Assembly (NCBI GenBank): GCA_042095375.1
Contig: JBELBJ010000008.1
Span: 1-43,188 of the forward strand
DNA: 43,188 nt
Direction: 5' to 3'
Source of the DNA: GCA-2715645 sp042095375
GTDB lineage: Bacteria > Bacteroidota > Bacteroidia > Cytophagales > MED-G16
Positions 28,986 to 36,197 of this stretch are shown here, piece by piece. A program made the translations under genes and the position numbers. Within the stretch, counting starts at the first letter, position 1. Each line of letters opens with the position of its first letter. The notes beneath the pieces are model-generated. The model was not told the DNA's origin. It worked only from the letters and a program-made list of their open reading frames with translations, and ran no database searches.

Positions 28986-30392
28986 CTATTTTTCCCAGTC
29001 TGTATGAAACAACCCCTCTTTATCAATTCTCTCATATGTATGCTCACCAAAATAATCTCTTTGAGCTTGAATAAGATTCATTGGTAACATTGAAGATTTT
29101 ATAGAATCAAAGTAACTTAAAGATGAAAGAAGTGCATGTGATGGTATGTTGTTTTCAATACAATAAATTGAAACTTTTCTAATTGACAAAACTGTTTTAT
29201 TAATTATTTCAGAAATATTTTCATCAAAAATTAGATTATCCAGGGATGAGTTTTTCCTATAGGCTTGCATAAATCCTTCAAGTAATTGTGCTCTTATTAT
29301 ACAGCCTCCCCTCCAAATTTTACAAATTTTTTCATAATTAAGATTATATGATTTTTCTTCAGATACTATCTTAAGTTGTGATAAACCCTGAGCAAAAGTT
29401 ATAATAAAACTAAAAATTAAAGCTTTTTCTATATCATCAGACTTTATTGATGAAGTTGGTGAAATAATTTTTTTACTATATAATTTCTGAGCCTTAATCC
29501 TAGTCTCTTTAAAAGAAGAAATTATTCTCATAGACACAGAAGAATCAATAGTTGGAATACTTACACCAAAATCCATAGCACTTTGAGAAGTCCATTTCCC
29601 TGTTCCTTTTTGTTTTGCTTTATCTAAAATTAAATCAATTAGATAATTGTCAGATTTTTCGTCTTTTACTTTGAAAACATCTCTAGTGATTTCAACAAGA
29701 TATGAATTCAACATACCATCATTCCATTTTTTGAAGGTATTGTAAATTTCAATATTTTCTTTATTTAGCCCATTTTTTAATATATGATAAGACTCTGATA
29801 TTAATTGCATAATTCCATATTCAATTCCATTATGAATCATCTTTACATAATGTCCTGAAGAAGTATTTCCTAAATATGTAACACAAGGCTCTCCTTTAAC
29901 TTTTGCAGATACACTTTCAAATATAGGTTTAATAATTTCATAAGAATCTTTATCTCCACCTGGCATAATACTAGGACCAAATCTTGCGCCTTTTGAACCT
30001 CCAGACACACCAGCTCCTATAAATTTTATATTTTTTTCTTTTAAATATTTATATCTTCTTTCAGTATCATCATAATGAGAATTTCCTCCATCTATTATTA
30101 TATCGTCTTTATCTAAATATGGTAGAAATTTTTTAATTGTTGAATCAACTGGTTCACCAGCGGGAACCAAAAGCATAACTTTTCTTGGTCTAGACAAAGA
30201 GTTTAAAAATTCTTTTTCTGATTGAGTGCCATCAACAATAAAATCTTTACCTTCTTTTCTTAAAATTTTGATTGATTCTATACTAGAAGATAACCCAATA
30301 CATGAAAATCCATTTTCAGCTATATTAAGAATAAAATTCCTTCCCATCACTCCCAAACCAACTAAACCAAAGTCAAATTTTTTATTTTTCAA
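28986..30392 (-). CDS. gnd: 6-phosphogluconate dehydrogenase (decarboxylating)
   Basis: A 468-residue enzyme of the oxidative pentose phosphate pathway: 6-phosphogluconate to ribulose 5-phosphate, CO2 and NAD(P)H. Rossmann motif GLGVMG (12-17), IIDGGNSHYDDTERR, the catalytic GVSGGSKGARFGPSIMPGG block and KMIHNGIEY (catalytic Lys). After strand beta-2 it has GLSSS (33-37) instead of the NRT/NRS typical of NADP-specific enzymes, so its cofactor choice may differ. It starts with TTG at 30392; no ATG is in frame nearby. Divergent from zwf across a 98-bp gap. Confidence 0.95.
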   Translation of the reverse strand: MKNKKFDFGLVGLGVMGRNFILNIAENGFSCIGLSSSIESIKILRKEGKDFIVDGTQSEKEFLNSLSRPRKVMLLVPAGEPVDSTIKKFLPYLDKDDIIIDGGNSHYDDTERRYKYLKEKNIKFIGAGVSGGSKGARFGPSIMPGGDKDSYEIIKPIFESVSAKVKGEPCVTYLGNTSSGHYVKMIHNGIEYGIMQLISESYHILKNGLNKENIEIYNTFKKWNDGMLNSYLVEITRDVFKVKDEKSDNYLIDLILDKAKQKGTGKWTSQSAMDFGVSIPTIDSSVSMRIISSFKETRIKAQKLYSKKIISPTSSIKSDDIEKALIFSFIITFAQGLSQLKIVSEEKSYNLNYEKICKIWRGGCIIRAQLLEGFMQAYRKNSSLDNLIFDENISEIINKTVLSIRKVSIYCIENNIPSHALLSSLSYFDSIKSSMLPMNLIQAQRDYFGEHTYERIDKEGLFHTDWEK

Positions 30393-30490
30393 TTATGATA
30401 TTTTTTTTTGCAAATATGTGATATATTTTTCTCAATATTTAAATTACTTTTTATTTTCTTTTTTAATAACTTATATTAATAATAATTATA

Positions 30491-31933
30491 GTGAAAAATA
30501 CAACTGGAAACATTTTAATAATTTTTGGAGCAACAGGAGATTTGGCAAGCAGAAAAATATTTCCAGCATTAAATGAAATTAGAAAATCTAATAAAATCCC
30601 TGAAAACTTTCATATTTTAGGTTGTGGTAGAAAAAAAGTAACTAATAATGTATTTAATAAGCTCTCAAATAATTTAGTAGATAATGCTAAGTACATAAAG
30701 TTAGATCCTCATTTGGAAAGTGACTATGATTTATTGAACTATAATATTGAAAAATTCAAAAAAATATATTCAACCACTAATGTCATTTATTATCTTTCAA
30801 CTCCACCCAATGCTTATAAGCCAATAGTTAAATCTCTTATCAAGAAAAAATTAAACATAGAAAAATCTGGTTATAGGCGAATAATCATTGAGAAACCTTT
30901 TGGAAAAGATTTAGAATCATCAAAAAATTTAAATAAAATTTTAATTAATGGTTTTGAAGAGAAACAAATTTTTAGAATTGATCATTATCTGGGTAAAGAA
31001 ACAGTGCAAAATATATTAGTTTCAAGATTTACTAATCTAATTTTCAGTGCACTTTGGAATAAAGATTACATAAGTTATATAGAAATCACTGCTGCAGAAA
31101 GTATAGGTATAGAAGGACGTGGAGAATATTATGATAGCACTGGTGCTATAAAAGATATGTTTCAAAATCATCTTCTTGAATTACTTTGTCTTGTTGCAAT
31201 GGATGAACCACAAGACAACTCTTCTGAAAGCATTAGAAATGAAAAGGTTAATGTTTTAAATAAAATAAGAAAAATTAATTTTCAAGAAGATATAATCAGA
31301 GGTCAATACACAGCCTCAAATACAAAAACAAAAGAATTTGTAAATTATACAGATAATAAAGGAGTAGATAAAAGTTCTAAAACTGAGACATTTTTTGCAT
31401 GTAAATTATTTATAGATAATACAAGATGGAAAGATATTCCATTCTTTATCAGAACCGGTAAAAGATTACCAACAAAAGTTACAGAAATTGTTGTGAATTT
31501 TAAAAATAATAAAAATATTTTCAGCAAAAACAATGAAACAAATATGTTAATTTTTAGACTTCAACCCGATGAAGGTATGTTAGTGAAATTCAATCTTAAA
31601 AAACCAGGAGAAAAATCACTAATAATAAATAAAAACCTTGAATTTCATTATAAAAAGCTTGGAGATGATATAATTGATGATGCCTATGAAACTTTGATTT
31701 TAGATGTTTTTAAAGGGAATTCAATGTTATTTTCAAGAAGTGATTTTGTTGAAAAAGCTTGGGAAATTGTTGATCCCATTATAAATGAAATAAATAATAA
31801 TAAAATAAAGCTTTATGGTTACAAAGCTGGAACTTGGGGACCAAAAAAATGTGATGATCTATTTAGAAATGAAAATACTTGGAGATACCCTTGTAAAAAT
31901 CTTGTAAATGATGGTGAAATTTGTGAATTATAA
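30491..31933 (+). CDS. zwf: Glucose-6-phosphate 1-dehydrogenase
   Basis: A 480-residue enzyme oxidising glucose 6-phosphate to 6-phosphogluconolactone. The NADP site is IIFGATGDLASRK at about 10-22 and the substrate/active-site motif is RIDHYLGKE at 162-170. Start is GTG at 30491, with no in-frame ATG before the nucleotide-binding strand. First gene of a six-gene plus-strand run (zwf, pgl, Nramp-like, pxpA, pxpB, pxpC), with pgl 2 nt after its stop. The promoter in the shared gap with gnd is not clear. Confidence 0.95.
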   Translation: MKNTTGNILIIFGATGDLASRKIFPALNEIRKSNKIPENFHILGCGRKKVTNNVFNKLSNNLVDNAKYIKLDPHLESDYDLLNYNIEKFKKIYSTTNVIYYLSTPPNAYKPIVKSLIKKKLNIEKSGYRRIIIEKPFGKDLESSKNLNKILINGFEEKQIFRIDHYLGKETVQNILVSRFTNLIFSALWNKDYISYIEITAAESIGIEGRGEYYDSTGAIKDMFQNHLLELLCLVAMDEPQDNSSESIRNEKVNVLNKIRKINFQEDIIRGQYTASNTKTKEFVNYTDNKGVDKSSKTETFFACKLFIDNTRWKDIPFFIRTGKRLPTKVTEIVVNFKNNKNIFSKNNETNMLIFRLQPDEGMLVKFNLKKPGEKSLIINKNLEFHYKKLGDDIIDDAYETLILDVFKGNSMLFSRSDFVEKAWEIVDPIINEINNNKIKLYGYKAGTWGPKKCDDLFRNENTWRYPCKNLVNDGEICEL

Positions 31934-31935
31934 TC

Positions 31936-32640
31936 ATGAATATTAAGATATTTAAAACAAAAGAAGAATTATCAGATAAACTTTCAGATTATATAATAGA
32001 CAATTATTTAGATAGTTCTATTGCTCTCTCAGGAGGTAGTACTCCCCTATTATTATTTAAATCTCTTTCTGATAAATTATCATCCTCCATAAATTTAAAT
32101 ACAAAGTTCTATTGGGTTGACGAGAGATGTGTAGAACCAAATTCTGATGATAGTAATTATAAAATGGCTAAAGAAAATCTTTTTATAAATAATATTTTTA
32201 AATCTGAAAATATATATAGAATCAAAGGTGAAAATAATCCTTTCAAAGAAGTAATTAACTATAACAATATATTAAAAGAAACATTACCAGTTAAAAATAA
32301 TATTGCAATGTTTGATTTAATTATTCTTGGTTTAGGAGATGATGGTCACACCGCATCACTATTCCCTCATGAATTTCTAAGTTTAAGAGATAAAGAAGAA
32401 TGCTTAGTTGCTTCTCATCCTTCATCTGGACAAAAAAGAATTAGTTTATCAGAAAAAATAATCAACAACTCTAAAGAAATAATATTTCATGTTACAGGTT
32501 CCGGGAAAAAGCATATAATTGATGAAATAATTAACAAAAAAGGAAATTATAAATCATACCCAGGAAGCTATATTAACCCAAAATCTTCTAACTTATCCTG
32601 GTATCTAGATTCTGATGCTTCAGATATGTTAACAAAATAA
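31936..32640 (+). CDS. pgl: 6-phosphogluconolactonase
   Basis: A 234-residue SOL/DevB-type lactonase hydrolysing 6-phosphogluconolactone to 6-phosphogluconate. Motifs: LSGGSTP at 31-37, YWVDERCV and GLGDDGHTASLFP in the central part. Lies 2 nt after zwf and 5 nt before the Nramp-like gene. With gnd it completes the oxidative branch. All three enzymes are encoded side by side, but gnd is on the opposite strand. Confidence 0.92.
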   Translation: MNIKIFKTKEELSDKLSDYIIDNYLDSSIALSGGSTPLLLFKSLSDKLSSSINLNTKFYWVDERCVEPNSDDSNYKMAKENLFINNIFKSENIYRIKGENNPFKEVINYNNILKETLPVKNNIAMFDLIILGLGDDGHTASLFPHEFLSLRDKEECLVASHPSSGQKRISLSEKIINNSKEIIFHVTGSGKKHIIDEIINKKGNYKSYPGSYINPKSSNLSWYLDSDASDMLTK

Positions 32641-32645
32641 TAAAT

Positions 32646-33863
32646 GTGTTAAAAGCTTTTAAAAACATAGGACCAGGAATAATTGTGACATCAGCATTTA
32701 TTGGTCCAGGAACAGTTACTTTATGTATTTTATCAGGAATTGAATTTGGTTACTCTCTAATTTGGTGTATTGTATTTTCAATTATTGCTACGTGTTATCT
32801 TCAAGAAATTAGTTCAAGACTAGGAATTATATCTAGAAAAGGTCTTAGTGAAATCATAACTGATATTGATAATAATTTTATTAGAAAAATAGCAGTATCA
32901 TTTATATTCTTATCTCTATTTATTGGGAATACTGCGTATGAATCTGGGAATATTAGTGGAACTTCTATGGGGCTCGAAACATTTATTGGAAGTTCAAGTC
33001 TTAACATATTTAATCATGAAATTAACTTAAATCCAATTTTTATAGGGTTTATACTTATATTAATTGTTGGAAATGGCTCATATAAAGTATTTGAAAAGTT
33101 TTTACTTATCCTTGTTTCAATAATGAGCCTTACCTTTATTTTTCTTGCTATAATTTCAAAACCAAAAATTAATGATTTATTAAATGGATTAGTCCCTTCA
33201 GTTGATGATAATAATTTTATTTATGTTATTGGATTAATTGGAACAACTGTTGTCCCTTATAATTTATTTCTTCATTCTTATGTTTCAAAAAATAAATGGA
33301 AAAATAGAGATGATTATAAAAATTCAATATTTGATACTATTATTTCAATAGTTTTTGGTGGAATAATTTCCTTATCAATAATTATTACATCTGCATCAGC
33401 CCATAATTTATTTAATCCAACCGAAATAAAAAATGCTGTTGATTTAGGAAGTCAGATATCTCCTATCCTTGGCAATTCCTCAAAATACTTTATATCTATT
33501 GGACTCTTTTGTGCAGGAATTACTTCATCTATAACTGCTCCAATTGCAACTTCATATGCGCTTTCTGGAATATTTAAATATAAGCCTAAATGGGAAGACC
33601 CATCATTTAAAAAAATTTCATATACTGTAATAATAATTGGTGTACTATTCTCTTCATTAAGTTATCAACCTATTGTTATTATAAAATTTGCACAATTCAT
33701 AAATGGATTATTCTTACCATTAATTGCTGGATTTCTACTCTGGTCAATTAATAAGAAAAAAATAATGGGCGACTTTACTAATTCTGATAGATACAATTTA
33801 TTGGGTATTATTATTATTATTATATCATTGTTAATAAGTTATAGGAGTTTGATATTATTATGA
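32646..33863 (+). CDS. Nramp-family (YcsG-like) carrier lacking metal ligands
   Basis: A 405-residue LeuT-fold membrane protein of the Nramp family. In true metal carriers helix 1 carries DPGN and helix 6 MPHN; here they read GPGT (20-23) and VPYN (203-206), so the ligand Asp, Asn and Met are replaced (the helix 6 Asn remains). It overlaps pxpA by ATGA. In Bacillus an Nramp-like ycsG lies next to ycsF (pxpA) in the same context. I infer an organic substrate, most simply 5-oxoproline. Start is GTG at 32646; the ATG at 32644 leads straight to a stop. Confidence 0.82.
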   Translation: MLKAFKNIGPGIIVTSAFIGPGTVTLCILSGIEFGYSLIWCIVFSIIATCYLQEISSRLGIISRKGLSEIITDIDNNFIRKIAVSFIFLSLFIGNTAYESGNISGTSMGLETFIGSSSLNIFNHEINLNPIFIGFILILIVGNGSYKVFEKFLLILVSIMSLTFIFLAIISKPKINDLLNGLVPSVDDNNFIYVIGLIGTTVVPYNLFLHSYVSKNKWKNRDDYKNSIFDTIISIVFGGIISLSIIITSASAHNLFNPTEIKNAVDLGSQISPILGNSSKYFISIGLFCAGITSSITAPIATSYALSGIFKYKPKWEDPSFKKISYTVIIIGVLFSSLSYQPIVIIKFAQFINGLFLPLIAGFLLWSINKKKIMGDFTNSDRYNLLGIIIIIISLLISYRSLILL

Positions 33864-34606
33864 AAAAAAAAATAGATATAAACTGTGATATGGGAGAATC
33901 CTATTATGATAAAAAAATAGGAAATGACTCTAAAATAATGCCCTTTATCACATCATGTAATATTGCTTGTGGTTTTCATGGTGGTGATCCAAATACTATA
34001 AGAAAAACTATTGAACAAGCTATTAAATATAACGTTAAAATTGGTGCTCACCCCTCCTATTTTGATATAGAAGGATTTGGAAGAAGAAAAATTAATCTAA
34101 GATTAAGTGAATTAGAATCAATTATACTTTACCAAGTTTCTGCATTGAAAGGAATTACTAAATCCTATGGTAAAAAACTTCATCATATAAAACCTCATGG
34201 TGCACTTTATAATATGGCAAGTATCAATGATGATATAGCAGAAACAATTGTTTTAACAATAAAGAAAATTGATCCTAATTTAAAGCTATACGGACCATCA
34301 AAAATGAAATGGAAAGAAATATCTGAAAAACATAAAATAGAGTATGTATCAGAAGTTTTTTCAGATAGAAATTATAATGATAATTTAACACTAGTTGACA
34401 GAAATAATGAAAATTCAATGATTACAGATATTGAAAATTCAATAAATCATTTATCAAGAATGATAGATAAAGGAAAAGTAAAAACTATAAATAAAAAATT
34501 AATTGATATTGATGCAGAAACAATCTGCATACATGGAGATCAACCCAATGCTCACCTATTTGCAAAAACCATATACAATACTTTTAAATCTAAAATTGTA
34601 AAATGA
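33860..34606 (+). CDS. pxpA: 5-oxoprolinase subunit PxpA (LamB/YcsF)
   Basis: A 248-residue subunit of prokaryotic 5-oxoprolinase, which hydrolyses 5-oxo-L-proline to glutamate using ATP. Diagnostic N-terminus DINCDMGES, then SCNIACGFHGGDP near 33-45, HHIKPHGALYNMA near 108-120 and IDAETICIHGDQPNA near the end. Overlaps the Nramp-like gene by ATGA and pxpB by ATGA, so the block is translated as one coupled unit. Cytoplasmic. Confidence 0.95.
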   Translation: MKKKIDINCDMGESYYDKKIGNDSKIMPFITSCNIACGFHGGDPNTIRKTIEQAIKYNVKIGAHPSYFDIEGFGRRKINLRLSELESIILYQVSALKGITKSYGKKLHHIKPHGALYNMASINDDIAETIVLTIKKIDPNLKLYGPSKMKWKEISEKHKIEYVSEVFSDRNYNDNLTLVDRNNENSMITDIENSINHLSRMIDKGKVKTINKKLIDIDAETICIHGDQPNAHLFAKTIYNTFKSKIVK

Positions 34607-35253
34607 TAAAAATAGTTCCCTCAGGAGACTCTATTATTATTATTAAAGATTTAAATGATCTGAAAAGTTCAACATTGACAAATTATTTAATAAACCTAAA
34701 TTTAAACGAAATTGAAGATGTTATTAGTCTAAAAAATTCTGTTGGTATTATATTTAATCCTTATAAAATAACATCAGAAAAATTTATTAAAAATATTAAA
34801 AGTCTTATTTCAGATAAAAATTTTAATAATATCAGGAATTTAAAAACATGGGAAATACCTATTTGTTACGATGAAGACTTTGCAATTGATTTAAAGGAAA
34901 TTTCTACTAAATGTAAATTAGATGTAGATCAAGTTAAAAAAAAACATAATAATTTGACTTATGAAGTTGATTTGATTGGGTTTTTACCTGGATTTCTTTA
35001 TCTAGGAAATTTAGATAATTCCTTATATCTTCCTAGAAAAAAGAATCCAAGGACCCATATCCAAGAGGGTTCTATAGGGATAGCTGGTAATCAAACAGGT
35101 ATATATAACATAGAAAGTCCAGGTGGATGGAATATAATAGGAAGAACACCACTAAAGCTATTTGATAAATTAAAGGACCCACCAATCAAAATAAAACAGG
35201 GTGATAAAATAATCTTTAAAGAGATAACAAGAGAAGAATTTAATAGTTATTGA
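34603..35253 (+). CDS. pxpB: 5-oxoprolinase subunit PxpB (KipI-like)
   Basis: A 216-residue subunit of 5-oxoprolinase, KipI / AHS1 type. The signature is LIGFLPGFLYLGNLDNSL, PRKKNPRTHIQEGSIGIAG, QTGIYNIESPGGWNIIGRTP. In Bacillus KipI was first described as a kinase inhibitor, but the operon with PxpA and PxpC shows the metabolic role. Coupled on both sides (ATGA with pxpA, TTGA with pxpC). Confidence 0.95.
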   Translation: MIKIVPSGDSIIIIKDLNDLKSSTLTNYLINLNLNEIEDVISLKNSVGIIFNPYKITSEKFIKNIKSLISDKNFNNIRNLKTWEIPICYDEDFAIDLKEISTKCKLDVDQVKKKHNNLTYEVDLIGFLPGFLYLGNLDNSLYLPRKKNPRTHIQEGSIGIAGNQTGIYNIESPGGWNIIGRTPLKLFDKLKDPPIKIKQGDKIIFKEITREEFNSY

Positions 35254-36197
35254 TATTGAAAAATACAATTGAAATTTTAAGAGCAGGAATTTATTCATCT
35301 ATTCAAGATTTAAGAAGAGTTGGGTTTAAGAAATATGGTATACCAAAAAGTGGCCCAATGGATGAATATTCTCACATATTAACAAACTGGTTGTTAAATA
35401 AAGATATTCACTCAGAAACTATTGAAATAACTCACTATGGACCTAAAATTAGAATAAATTTTGAAATCAATGTTGCAATATTTGGTTCGAATTGCGATGC
35501 TCAATTAAATAATAAAAAAATAGAAATAGGAGTTTCAATCAAAGTAAAAAGTGGAGATATATTAGATATAAAAAAATGTATAGATGGCAACAGAGTTTAT
35601 CTTGGGTTCTCTGGGGAAATGAAGTTAAAAAAAGTATTTAAAAGTTTTTCTACTTATGAGAAAATTAGAATTGGAGGAGTTTCTGGTAAAAAACTAAATA
35701 AAAATGATAAGATTTCTTTCAAAAATATCAAAAATCCTAAAATCAAAAGAATACCATCATCTTTTATAAAAAGATATGATCAAAATAATATAATAAGAGT
35801 AATAAAAGGAATACATTTTAATAAAGTTCAAAATGAAATAAGATTACTTGATAATGAATTTAATATTTCACCAAATAGTGATAGAATGGGTTTGAGATTA
35901 ATAAATAATTCAATTAAACTTAATAATCATGATGAAATTGAAAGCACGGTTGTAAACAAAGGAACTATTCAAATTCCTAGAGATGGGAACCCAATAATAT
36001 TAATGAGTGATTCACAATCTACTGGAGGTTACCCAATTCTTGGAAATATTTGTAAAGTTGACATATCAAAAATCACTCAGATAAAGCCAAATAAAGGTAT
36101 TAGGTTTAAAATGATAACTCTAAACGAATCAAATAGAATTATTGAATATGAACGAGAAAAGTTTAAATCTAAGCTAAGTACTGACTTATCAGCCTAA
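35250..36197 (+). CDS. pxpC: 5-oxoprolinase subunit PxpC (KipA-like)
   Basis: A 315-residue subunit of 5-oxoprolinase, AHS2/KipA type, with AGIYSSIQDLRRVGFKKYGIPKSGPMD near 11-37, the DRMGLRL motif and SQSTGGYPILGNI near the C-terminus. The start is a TTG whose last bases overlap the pxpB stop (TTGA); a second TTG lies two codons on. It closes the zwf-to-pxpC run, and its 3' end overlaps that of the convergent BNR-protein gene by 9 bp with no terminator between. Confidence 0.95.
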   Translation: MILKNTIEILRAGIYSSIQDLRRVGFKKYGIPKSGPMDEYSHILTNWLLNKDIHSETIEITHYGPKIRINFEINVAIFGSNCDAQLNNKKIEIGVSIKVKSGDILDIKKCIDGNRVYLGFSGEMKLKKVFKSFSTYEKIRIGGVSGKKLNKNDKISFKNIKNPKIKRIPSSFIKRYDQNNIIRVIKGIHFNKVQNEIRLLDNEFNISPNSDRMGLRLINNSIKLNNHDEIESTVVNKGTIQIPRDGNPIILMSDSQSTGGYPILGNICKVDISKITQIKPNKGIRFKMITLNESNRIIEYEREKFKSKLSTDLSA

